Origin: JAQVSH01 sp964451605
GTDB lineage: Bacteria; Bacteroidota; Bacteroidia; Bacteroidales; UBA4181
Direction: 5' to 3'
Assembly: GCA_964451605.1 (NCBI GenBank)
Contig: CAYVJA010000047.1
Span: 1-22,482, forward strand
Length of the DNA stretch: 22,482 nt
This document shows positions 7,122-14,164 of this stretch, piece by piece. The notes under the pieces are model-generated. The model made no database searches, was not told where the DNA came from, and saw only the letters and a list, made by a program, of their open reading frames with translations. Position numbers and translations under genes: made by a program. The first letter of the stretch is position 1. Each line of letters begins with the position of its first letter.

Positions 7122-7665
7122 CCCGGGTTTTTTCAGCAAACCATTGGAAGAACCAACCAACAGCCGAACCCATCAACATCCCAACCAGAATATCGCCGGG
7201 GTAGTGCACCCCCAGATAGATACGGCTGTACGAAACCAACGCAGCCCAAACCATCAGGGTTGCAGTAATCTTATAGTTCTTTAGCGCGCGCGACACAAAA
7301 ACCGCGAGGGCAAAGGCGTTAGCGGCATGAGAAGAGAAAAACCCGAAGCGCCCGCCGCGATATCCATTCACCGTATGCACCAAATCCATGATACCCGGTT
7401 CGTGGGTAGGACGCAGCCGCATCACCAGCCGCTTGATTACCCCCGAACCCTGGTCGGTGACCACAATCATCAACACAATACAGATAAGGGTTACCCAAAG
7501 CCCCATCCGCTGTTTTGCCGACAGCATCCAGAGAAGCCAGGCATAAAAGGGTGTCCAGATTAATTTACCGCTAATCAAACGAAACGGCTCGTCGAGCCAC
7601 GGAAGATGTGCCCCGTTTAATAAAAGAAAGAATTTCTCATCTATCGAAGCAAGCATCTCGACCAT
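7096..7665 (-). CDS. PAP2-family membrane phosphatase
   Basis: This 189-residue integral membrane phosphatase belongs to the type 2 phosphatidic acid phosphatase superfamily. The three motifs are intact: KX6RP at K78-P86 (KRLVMRLRP), SSH with H113, and SRX5HX3D with R148, H154 and D158. About five hydrophobic segments are present. Members dephosphorylate lipid phosphates such as undecaprenyl pyrophosphate, phosphatidylglycerophosphate or lipid A; which one applies here is open. It starts 4 bases after obg in the hpt-adk-obg run. Its 3' end overlaps the converging NUDIX gene. Confidence 0.9.
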   Translation of the reverse strand: MVEMLASIDEKFFLLLNGAHLPWLDEPFRLISGKLIWTPFYAWLLWMLSAKQRMGLWVTLICIVLMIVVTDQGSGVIKRLVMRLRPTHEPGIMDLVHTVNGYRGGRFGFFSSHAANAFALAVFVSRALKNYKITATLMVWAALVSYSRIYLGVHYPGDILVGMLMGSAVGWFFQWFAEKTRARILSEQV

Positions 7666-7669
7666 ACAA

Positions 7670-8662
7670 TCAGGTTTCGTTAAGTACCTTCCAGATAGCG
7701 TCTTTCAACGAATCTATTCCAAAGTTACTAATCGCCGAGAAAAAAACAACAGGCAGGGGAGGCAAATCTTTCTTCAGTTCGTCAAGGAGTTCAGCGTCGG
7801 TTAAGTCGGTTTTACTCACCGCCAAAAGCCGCTTCTTGTCAAGCAGTTCAGGGTTATACTGCTCCAACTCACGCAATAAAATACGATACTCCTCCGTAAT
7901 GGAGGGGCTGTCGGCGGGTATCACAAACAGAAGCATGGCATTCCGCTCGATATGTCGCAAAAAGCGTATACCTAAACCCTTACCCTCATGCGCACCCTCG
8001 ATAATACCCGGAATATCGGCCATGACAAAAGAGCGGCCGTCGCGATACGAAACCATGCCCAGATTGGGAACCAGTGTGGTAAAAGGATAATCGGCTATCT
8101 CAGGCTTGGCGGCCGATACCACCGATAACAGGGTAGATTTTCCGGCATTGGGAAATCCCACAAGCCCCACATCGGCCAGCACCTTCAACTCCAGAATCAT
8201 CCAGGCCTCAATACCCGGTTCGCCCGGCTGGGCATAACGGGGCGTCTGATTGGTGGGGCTCTTAAAATGCTCGTTTCCCAAACCGCCCCTCCCCCCTTGT
8301 AAAAGGATCTGCTCCTCGCCGTCGGAAGTAATCTCGAAAAGAAATTGACCCGTCTCTGCATCTTTGGCAACCGTACCCAACGGCACCTCTATAATCCGAT
8401 CTTCGCCCTGGGCACCGGTTTTAGAAGCCGAACTGCCCGAGACACCGTCACCGGCAAAGACATGCCGTTTATACTTCAGATGCAACAATGTCCATAACTG
8501 GGCATTCCCGCGAACAATCACATGGCCCCCCCTGCCGCCGTCGCCGCCGTCGGGTCCTCCCTTGGGAATATACTTCTCACGCCGAAGGTGAGCAGAACCG
8601 GGGCCTCCGTTGCCCGATCGGCAACAGATCTTAACGTAATCGACAAAATTGGTTTCAGCCAA
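7670..8662 (-). CDS. obg: Obg/CgtA GTPase
   Basis: This 330-residue GTPase acts in late 50S ribosomal subunit assembly and stress control. The glycine-rich Obg fold fills residues 1-158 (GGPDGGDGGRGGHV; GGRGGLGN). The G domain follows with the P-loop GFPNAGKST at 169-177, G3 DIPGIIEG, and a G4 motif reading SKTD in place of NKxD. It ends about ten residues after FFSAISNFGI, without an OCT domain and without the acidic tail I recall on Bacteroides Obg proteins. The next gene begins 4 bases after the stop, so no tail has been cut off by a nearby frameshift. It lies 24 bases after adk. Confidence 0.95.
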   Translation of the reverse strand: MAETNFVDYVKICCRSGNGGPGSAHLRREKYIPKGGPDGGDGGRGGHVIVRGNAQLWTLLHLKYKRHVFAGDGVSGSSASKTGAQGEDRIIEVPLGTVAKDAETGQFLFEITSDGEEQILLQGGRGGLGNEHFKSPTNQTPRYAQPGEPGIEAWMILELKVLADVGLVGFPNAGKSTLLSVVSAAKPEIADYPFTTLVPNLGMVSYRDGRSFVMADIPGIIEGAHEGKGLGIRFLRHIERNAMLLFVIPADSPSITEEYRILLRELEQYNPELLDKKRLLAVSKTDLTDAELLDELKKDLPPLPVVFFSAISNFGIDSLKDAIWKVLNET

Positions 8663-8686
8663 AGCAGAAAAAAGAATTAATAACGG

Positions 8687-9271
8687 TTACACCACCTCGT
8701 AGAGCGAGTCGACCGCAGCAGCCAGTCGCGAAAAGATATCCTCAATCTGACCCGAACCGGAAATTGCCACATGTTTCGACTGCGCCGCATAGTAATCGAT
8801 AATGGGAGCTGTCTTGGTATTATATACGTGAATACGATTCTCGATAATAGAGACATCCTGATCGTCCGAACGCCCCGAAACACTGCCTCGCAGAAGCAGA
8901 CGCGCCACCAGTTCTTCTTTTTCCACCTCCAAAGCAAGCATCACAGCGATAGAGGTATTAAACTCCTCCAACAGATTATCAAGCGCCTCGGCTTGGGCTA
9001 CAGTACGGGGGAAACCGTCGAAAATAAAACCTTTCGCCCCGGGATGCGAACGCAATTTACCCCTGATCATCCCAATCACAATCTCATCGGGAACCAATTC
9101 ACCGCGATTCATCATGCCGGCAGCCTTCACACCCAACTTTGTACGGGCCGCAATCTCTGCACGCAAGAGGTCGCCGGTTGAGAGATGAACCAGTCCGTAT
9201 TTCTCAATTAACCGCTCCGATTGTGTGCCTTTCCCGGCACCCGGAGGGCCAAATAACACAATATTAAGCAT
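8687..9271 (-). CDS. adk: adenylate kinase
   Basis: This 194-residue enzyme interconverts ATP + AMP and 2 ADP. P-loop GPPGAGKGT sits at residues 8-16. STGDLLRAEI forms the AMP-binding helix, followed by GFPRTVAQAEAL. The LID is the short type without a zinc-binding Cys set (RGSVSGRSDD). Length is typical of the short bacterial form. It starts 11 bases after hpt and precedes obg, a conserved Bacteroidales order that suggests a nucleotide-salvage and GTPase operon driven from upstream of hpt. Confidence 0.96.
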   Translation of the reverse strand: MLNIVLFGPPGAGKGTQSERLIEKYGLVHLSTGDLLRAEIAARTKLGVKAAGMMNRGELVPDEIVIGMIRGKLRSHPGAKGFIFDGFPRTVAQAEALDNLLEEFNTSIAVMLALEVEKEELVARLLLRGSVSGRSDDQDVSIIENRIHVYNTKTAPIIDYYAAQSKHVAISGSGQIEDIFSRLAAAVDSLYEVV

Positions 9272-9282
9272 ATATCTTAGAA

Positions 9283-9831
9283 TTAAACACTTTTATCCTC
9301 TTCATAGACATCCGGGAAAAGGCGCCCCTCTCCACAGTAATCTAACCCATACCCCACTATAAAGCGATCGGGGATTTCGAAACCATAATAATCTATCTTC
9401 AACTTATTTTGATGGTATCGCTGGGGTTTAAAAAAGAGCGCAGCCACAGCCACGGATGCAGGACGATACGCCTTAAGCATGGCCACCGTGTGTTCGATGG
9501 TAAGACCCGAATCGACAATATCCTCCAGGATAATAACCCGTTTACCCTCCACACACTTAGGATCGAGCCCGATTAAAGTACACGGTTCGCCCGATGAACT
9601 GGCACCATGGTACGAGACAATCTTCACAAAGTGAATCTGTGCAGAAAGCCTGATTCGCCGGACCAGATCGGCAGCAAAGACAAACGAGCCATTAAGAACG
9701 GAGACGAATACAATCTCCTGACCGGCGAAATCTTCGTTGATGCGGTCGGCCATCAGATTTACAATGGTCTTAATCTGCGACGCGGAAACCGACAACCTGA
9801 ACTGTTTATCTAACAGCGTAACTCTCTTCAT
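9283..9831 (-). CDS. hpt: hypoxanthine phosphoribosyltransferase
   Basis: This 182-residue purine salvage enzyme makes IMP (and GMP) from hypoxanthine (or guanine) and PRPP. The PRPP-binding loop VIILEDIVDSGLT is intact at about residues 94-106. FVSVLNGSFVFAADL precedes it and the family C-terminal segment PDRFIVGYGLDY follows. It is the first gene of a minus-strand operon with adk, obg and PAP2. It is divergent from purE across a 98-base spacer, pairing purine salvage with de novo synthesis. Confidence 0.95.
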   Translation of the reverse strand: MKRVTLLDKQFRLSVSASQIKTIVNLMADRINEDFAGQEIVFVSVLNGSFVFAADLVRRIRLSAQIHFVKIVSYHGASSSGEPCTLIGLDPKCVEGKRVIILEDIVDSGLTIEHTVAMLKAYRPASVAVAALFFKPQRYHQNKLKIDYYGFEIPDRFIVGYGLDYCGEGRLFPDVYEEDKSV

Positions 9832-9861
9832 GCCATGAAAAATCGGTAATTATCCGGGTTG

Positions 9862-9869
9862 CGAAGGTA
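9862..9869 (-). promoter_or_regulatory. -7-like box for hpt operon
   Basis: The minus strand reads TACCTTCG, one mismatch from TAnnTTTG, 30 bases before the hpt ATG at 9831. It faces away from the purE box in the same spacer. Confidence 0.4.
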
Positions 9870-9891
9870 CGCTTTTCCACTATAAATTCGG

Positions 9892-9899
9892 TATCTTTG
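9892..9899 (+). promoter_or_regulatory. -7 promoter box for purE
   Basis: TATCTTTG is an exact TAnnTTTG match, 30 bases before the purE ATG. No clear -33 TTTG is present. A run of nine A at 9910-9918 lies in the leader. The purE and hpt boxes are only about 22 bases apart, so the two promoters could interfere or share a regulator. Confidence 0.6.
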
Positions 9900-9929
9900 A
9901 CCGGTTAAACAAAAAAAAAGAGAACCTCT

Positions 9930-10448
9930 ATGCAACTGACTCCCAAAGTAAGCATCATCATGGGCAGCACATCCGATATGCCCATCATGGAAAAGGCCGC
10001 CAAATTTCTAAACGATCTGGAAATTCCCTTCGAATTACACGCCCTCTCAGCACACAGAACGCCACAAAAGGTGATGGAGTTTGCATCGAACGCAGCCTCA
10101 AGGGGCATCTCCGTAATCATTGCCGGAGCAGGAGGCGCCGCCCACCTGCCCGGAGTAATAGCAGCCTACACCGCCCTTCCGGTAATCGGAGTACCCATCA
10201 AAGCCTCCATCTCAATAGACGGCTGGGACTCCATCCTCTCCATCCTCCAGATGCCTCCGGGCATCCCCGTAGCCACCGTAGGGCTCGACGGCGCACTGAA
10301 CGCCGGCATCCTGGCAGCACAAATCCTGGCCACCGGCAACCCCGAAATCCAGAAAAAAGTAGAAGCCTACAAAACCGGACTCCAGAAAAAAATGATCCAG
10401 GCCAACGAGGAGCTGGCAAACATCAAATTTACCTACAAAACCAATTGA
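9930..10448 (+). CDS. purE: N5-carboxyaminoimidazole ribonucleotide mutase
   Basis: This 172-residue class I PurE isomerises N5-CAIR to CAIR in purine synthesis. GSTSDMPIMEKA at residues 12-23 is the nucleotide-phosphate-binding start of the fold. SAHRTPQ at 40-46 carries the active-site histidine (H42), and GAGGAAHLPGV at 67-76 is the conserved glycine-rich loop. Length is normal. The stop codon TGA is also the first base triplet of a hairpin repeat that starts locus C. The gene converges on the sugar-isomerase-like gene at 10537. Confidence 0.96.
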   Translation: MQLTPKVSIIMGSTSDMPIMEKAAKFLNDLEIPFELHALSAHRTPQKVMEFASNAASRGISVIIAGAGGAAHLPGVIAAYTALPVIGVPIKASISIDGWDSILSILQMPPGIPVATVGLDGALNAGILAAQILATGNPEIQKKVEAYKTGLQKKMIQANEELANIKFTYKTN

Positions 10449-10464
10449 TGTGCGAAGCACATCA
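10446..10464 (+). repeat. hairpin repeat overlapping the purE stop codon
   Basis: TGATGTGC (10446-10453) and GCACATCA (10457-10464) form a perfect 8-bp stem with triloop GAA. The centre is GCGAAGC, a sequence known to fold into an unusually stable DNA mini-hairpin. The first three bases are the purE stop codon. Confidence 0.85.
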
Positions 10465-10504
10465 GCACTTGAAGCGCGAATGCGCTTCGATGCACCAGAG
10501 CACT
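10464..10504 (+). repeat. palindromic hairpin repeat (copy 2, locus C)
   Basis: AGCACTTGAAGCGC, loop GAAT, GCGCTTCGA matches the minus strand of 25-51 outside the loop. The stem is GAAGCGC (10471-10477) with GCGCTTC (10482-10488). It continues into GCACCAGAGCACT at 10492-10504, which is identical to 185-197 of the locus A tandem array. Confidence 0.85.
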
Positions 10505-10555
10505 CAGATTTGTGATGTATAACGCGCGAATGCGCGTTATACATCACAAATCTGA
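10504..10555. terminator. 24-bp perfect inverted repeat, probable bidirectional terminator
   Basis: Positions 10504-10527 and 10532-10555 are exact reverse complements separated by GAAT. The tip is GCGC-GAAT-GCGC. The right arm contains the last five sense codons (Gln-Ile-Cys-Asp-Val) and the stop of the minus-strand gene ending at 10537. The left arm is therefore an inverted copy of that gene's end. Between two converging genes it would act as a strong hairpin in both transcripts. There is no U-run on either side, so termination is an inference. Confidence 0.75.
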
Positions 10556-11412
10556 ATACATTTCTTCAACGAGGCCAGTGCATCCGGGGCCTTGGGTACG
10601 AATTCCTGCCCTACGAGGCCTTTGTAGCCGGTGGCAACCAGTGCTTTCATGATGGCCGGGTAGTAGAGTTCCTGGGTTTCGTCTATCTCGTTGCGGCCGG
10701 GATTGCCGCCGGTATGGATATGACCGATGTACTGAATGTTTTTGGTCATGATATCAATGATATTGCCCTCCATGATCTGCATGTGGTAGATATCGTAGAG
10801 CAATTTAAAGTTTTCGCTGCCTAACCGTTTGCACAGCTCAACACCCCACGCGGTGTGGTCGCACTGGTAATCGCGGTGGCCATAGCTGTTAAGCAACTCC
10901 ATAATCAATACCACTTTATGCTTTTCGGCCAGGGGAATCAGACGTTTGAGGCCCTGCACGCAGTTTTCCCATCCCTGTTCGTCGGTAAGGCCTCTGCGAC
11001 GGCCCGAGAAACAGATCAGGTTGGTAAGGCCGTGTTCGGCAACCAGGGGAATGATCTGCTCGTAGCTCTTCACCAACTCATCATGAATAGACGGGTCGTT
11101 AAACCCGTTGTCGATTCCTTTGCCTGCTCCCTGACACATGCCCACGGTAAGACCGTGTTTCTGCACCACAGGCCACTCATCGGGATTCAGCAGCTCGATG
11201 GCTTCGATGCCCATCTCCTTGCAGGCAACTGATAGCTCTTCGAGCGAATATTTTCCGTAGCACCAACGGCTTACGGAGTGACGGATATTCCCCTTTAACG
11301 CGGGGGCGGAAAGCCCGGAGGCAAACGCTTCGGACGAAAGGCCCGAAACTGCCATAGCGGCCGAACCGGCTACTACAGTTTTCAACGCGGTTCTTCGTGA
11401 CATTTTTTCCAT
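10537..11412 (-). CDS. Tat-exported sugar phosphate isomerase/epimerase family protein (hydroxypyruvate isomerase-like)
   Basis: This 291-residue TIM-barrel protein belongs to the xylose isomerase-like (AP endonuclease 2) superfamily. The N-terminus has a twin-arginine signal (SRRTALK, then a hydrophobic stretch and AFAS near residue 31), so the mature protein is likely periplasmic. Candidate metal ligands are E172, D207, H233 in GHIHTGGNPGRNEID and E270 in GQEFVPK, as in hydroxypyruvate isomerases. The true substrate is unknown. ATG at 11403 (MSRRTAL) is an alternative start. Its 3' end lies inside a 24-bp inverted repeat. A weak -7-like TAGCTTTA is seen upstream near 11442-11449, so it may have its own promoter 38 bases after the GT2 gene. 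Confidence 0.88.
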   Translation of the reverse strand: MEKMSRRTALKTVVAGSAAMAVSGLSSEAFASGLSAPALKGNIRHSVSRWCYGKYSLEELSVACKEMGIEAIELLNPDEWPVVQKHGLTVGMCQGAGKGIDNGFNDPSIHDELVKSYEQIIPLVAEHGLTNLICFSGRRRGLTDEQGWENCVQGLKRLIPLAEKHKVVLIMELLNSYGHRDYQCDHTAWGVELCKRLGSENFKLLYDIYHMQIMEGNIIDIMTKNIQYIGHIHTGGNPGRNEIDETQELYYPAIMKALVATGYKGLVGQEFVPKAPDALASLKKCIQICDV

Positions 11413-11450
11413 TTCAGTATGAGAATGATTGGTGAGGTTTTGGTGTAAAG

Positions 11451-12476
11451 CTACGAAAAATCACGACGATTCAATTGCGAGAACAAGCGATTACGCCGAA
11501 TAAAGAAGGCAATCACCACACTTTTCCGATAGACGCCTCCAGGGAGCTCAGCGGGTATGGGCGAAGCGCTGCGGAGAGCACGATACTTGGGCAGAGCACT
11601 CCGGTAGTCGAGATGCGCCTTCCAAACCGCCCACATGGAATTCCACCGGCCTGCAAGTAAAAAACGGAGTGCGGCCACACCGTCGAGACACTGCCTGAGA
11701 AAGAGAATCATGCCGAAATGGCGTTTCGGCAGATTTTTATAAAGCATCAGCAAATTATTCCGAAAATTGAGATACACCTTAAACGGCGATCCCGTTTCGA
11801 GCGTGGCTCCCCCCACATGAAAAACCGTCGACGAGGGGATGCATTGAATAGAATATCCGGCATTCTTCAGCCGCCAGCAAAAATCGATCTCCTCCATATG
11901 GGCAAAAAAATGCTCATCGAGCCCCCCCAACTGTCGGAACAAACCACTCCGAACCGCCATGCATGCCCCCGAGGCCCAAAACACCTCCAGCGGCTCATCG
12001 TACTGACCGCCATCTTTTTCGATAGCATCGAAAAGACGGCCCCGACAGAAAGGGTAACCCAGCCAATCGATAAACCCTCCGGCAGCCCCGGCATACTCAA
12101 AAAGAGAGCTGTCGCGCTCGCTCAAAATCTTAGGCATACAGGCCCCCAGCTTCTCATTTGCAGCAAAGGCCGCTGTCAGCGGATCGAGCCATCCGGGGGT
12201 AACCTCCACATCGGAGTTGAGCAAAACAAACAGATCGGCATCAATCATTTGCAACGCCCGATTATAGCCTCCGGAAAACCCGAAATTATCGGGCAGAGCT
12301 ATCACCTTCACATCGGGGAACCGGGCTTTGACAAAATCCACAGAATCGTCGGTCGACCCATTATCGGCCACATAGACCGAAATATCGCAACCGCTGCTGC
12401 AAGCCGTCACAGAGGGCAAAAAACGGGAGAGACAGGCCCGGCCGTTCCAGTTTAAGATTACAATTGCAACGTTCAT
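11451..12476 (-). CDS. glycosyltransferase family 2 (rhamnosyltransferase-like)
   Basis: This 341-residue GT-A glycosyltransferase is of the type that extends surface polysaccharide or O-antigen. It starts VAIVILNWNGRACL, has ADNGSTDDSVDFV for nucleotide-sugar binding, DNFGFSGGYNRAL, and the DXD-type motif in LLNSDVEVTP. SGACMAVRSGLF and EEIDFCWRLKNAGY follow, as in dTDP-rhamnose-type GT2 enzymes. The C-terminal 80 residues are basic with hydrophobic parts and may touch the membrane. The donor and acceptor sugars cannot be told. It begins 6 bases after the acyltransferase gene, so the two are probably co-transcribed. Confidence 0.9.
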   Translation of the reverse strand: MNVAIVILNWNGRACLSRFLPSVTACSSGCDISVYVADNGSTDDSVDFVKARFPDVKVIALPDNFGFSGGYNRALQMIDADLFVLLNSDVEVTPGWLDPLTAAFAANEKLGACMPKILSERDSSLFEYAGAAGGFIDWLGYPFCRGRLFDAIEKDGGQYDEPLEVFWASGACMAVRSGLFRQLGGLDEHFFAHMEEIDFCWRLKNAGYSIQCIPSSTVFHVGGATLETGSPFKVYLNFRNNLLMLYKNLPKRHFGMILFLRQCLDGVAALRFLLAGRWNSMWAVWKAHLDYRSALPKYRALRSASPIPAELPGGVYRKSVVIAFFIRRNRLFSQLNRRDFS

Positions 12477-12482
12477 AGGCCA

Positions 12483-13358
12483 TTAATATTTCCAACGCCG
12501 ATGCGTCCAGAGCCAGAACTCCGGTTTCTCGCGAATCACCTCCTCCAGCGCCGACATATAGAGCCGGGTTACCTCGTAGGGTTCAAGTACAGAAGCATCC
12601 TCGGCAAGCACCTTCACCTTAATCTGATAATAGCCTCTCGATACTTTATCGAGCCAGATAAAACAGACTCCGGTGGCATATTTTCGGGCCAACTTCTCGA
12701 TACCCAGATAGACCGGGGTATCCTGATGTAAAAAGGGAAGCCGATACTGAATCATCGATTTTTTGGGCGACTGGTCGGCAATAAAGCACATAATGGAGAG
12801 CTTCCCCGACTGAACCCTGCGCGACACATCGCGTACCGCATCGTGCGAAGGAACCATAATGGCGCCAAAACGGGTGCGCGACCTGAGGGTAATTTCGTTG
12901 AGCAACCGGTTATGCAACGGTTTATAGAGCGACATTACCTCGTAGGGCAGTCGATTGGGCATACAGGCCAGCCACTCCCAATTGCCGTAGTGGCCGGTGG
13001 CCACAATCCACTGAATCTTCTTCTCGAAAAATTCGGCATATTGCTCCATCCCCACCAGCTTCACCCGCTTTTCGGCTTCGGCCTCCGAAAGGGAGAAGAG
13101 CTTCAGCGACTCAACCATGAGATCGGTGAGATGCCGATAAAAGCGTTTGGCAATTGTACGAATCTCCCTCTCCGGCTTTTCGGGGAAGGAGTTTCGCAGA
13201 TTATTAAAAACAAGCCGTTTACGATAAGGGATCAGATAATAGACCACAAGAAAACAGAGATCCGAAAAGAGATAGAGCACCCCGAAAGGGAGTCGCGAAA
13301 ACCCTACAACCAGCCACCAAACCAGCCGATGCCCTACCGAATGGATTGCTCTCCCCAT
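12483..13358 (-). CDS. LpxL/HtrB-type lipid A acyltransferase family protein
   Basis: This 291-residue inner-membrane acyltransferase is of the lysophospholipid/lipid A secondary acyltransferase family. One N-terminal membrane segment spans about residues 11-43. The catalytic HX4E motif is HYGNWE, H123 to E128. FIADQSPKK and the C-terminal WLWTHRRWK are the other family hallmarks. It probably adds a secondary acyl chain to lipid A or a related lipid. The exact substrate and acyl chain are not readable from sequence. It starts 2 bases after the inositol monophosphatase gene and lies 6 bases before the GT2 gene. Confidence 0.9.
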   Translation of the reverse strand: MGRAIHSVGHRLVWWLVVGFSRLPFGVLYLFSDLCFLVVYYLIPYRKRLVFNNLRNSFPEKPEREIRTIAKRFYRHLTDLMVESLKLFSLSEAEAEKRVKLVGMEQYAEFFEKKIQWIVATGHYGNWEWLACMPNRLPYEVMSLYKPLHNRLLNEITLRSRTRFGAIMVPSHDAVRDVSRRVQSGKLSIMCFIADQSPKKSMIQYRLPFLHQDTPVYLGIEKLARKYATGVCFIWLDKVSRGYYQIKVKVLAEDASVLEPYEVTRLYMSALEEVIREKPEFWLWTHRRWKY

Positions 13359-13360
13359 AC

Positions 13361-14164
13361 CTATAGCAAGAATTTATGTACCACCCCCGAAACCTCATCA
13401 AATATCCGTGCATTCGAAGCAATCAACTCCCGGCCGAAAATATAGGACAATCCGCCCCGGAAGTCGGACACCCGGCCGCCGGCCTCCTGCACAAGCAACA
13501 CACCGGCTGCCACATCCCAGGGCTTGAGCGAATACTCATAAAACGCCTCGAACCTGCCACAGGCCACATAGGCGAGATCGACCGCGGCCGACCCGAGCCT
13601 GCGGGCCCCGTGTGTATGTTGCAACATATACGAAAGCGATTCGAGATAGGGTGCCATCCGGTGAAAATCGTTGTAGGGAAATCCCGTGGCAATCAACGAA
13701 TCGGCAAGGGTTTCGCGGGTCGAAACCGAAACCTGCCGGCCGTTGAGCCAGGCCCCGCCCCCTTTCCGGGCATAGAAACACTCACCGAGCGTCACCTCGT
13801 ACACCACACCCACTATCGGGCAATCGCCGTCGAGCAACGCAATACTCACCGAATAGGGCGGTAACCCGTGAATAAAATTGGTGGTGCCGTCTAAAGGGTC
13901 AATCACCCACCGGTAACGGGCACCCTCCACAGCCTCGACCGTTCCCTCCTCCGTGAGGAAAGAGGCCTCAGGCAATACCTTCGAAAGCGCCTCCACACAA
14001 ATCCGTTCGGCCTCCTTATCCACGTAGCTCACAAAATCGTGCAACCCCTTTACCTGCACCTTTCCGGCATGAAACGATTTTGCCTCATTGCCGATAAACG
14101 CGCCGGCCAGGCGTGCCACCCGGCAGGTATCCTCCAATATTTTATCTACTGCTAATTCCATCAT
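13361..14164 (-). CDS. inositol monophosphatase family protein
   Basis: This 267-residue Mg2+-dependent phosphatase is of the SuhB/IMPase family. Metal-site motifs are LTEEGTVE (E72/E73), WVIDPLDGTTNF (D89, D92) and, near residue 217, KPWDVAAGVLL. The family acts on inositol phosphate, fructose-1,6-bisphosphate, NADP or PAPS, and the substrate here is uncertain. Its ATG overlaps the mtaB stop in the form ATGA, a 4-base overlap that indicates translational coupling. A second ATG follows at once, at 14161. It precedes the acyltransferase by 2 bases. Confidence 0.92.
   Translation of the reverse strand: MMELAVDKILEDTCRVARLAGAFIGNEAKSFHAGKVQVKGLHDFVSYVDKEAERICVEALSKVLPEASFLTEEGTVEAVEGARYRWVIDPLDGTTNFIHGLPPYSVSIALLDGDCPIVGVVYEVTLGECFYARKGGGAWLNGRQVSVSTRETLADSLIATGFPYNDFHRMAPYLESLSYMLQHTHGARRLGSAAVDLAYVACGRFEAFYEYSLKPWDVAAGVLLVQEAGGRVSDFRGGLSYIFGRELIASNARIFDEVSGVVHKFLL

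Noticed and set aside
11718..12455. 245-residue plus-strand frame
   Set aside because: Antisense to the GT2 gene, whose motifs are clear on the minus strand.
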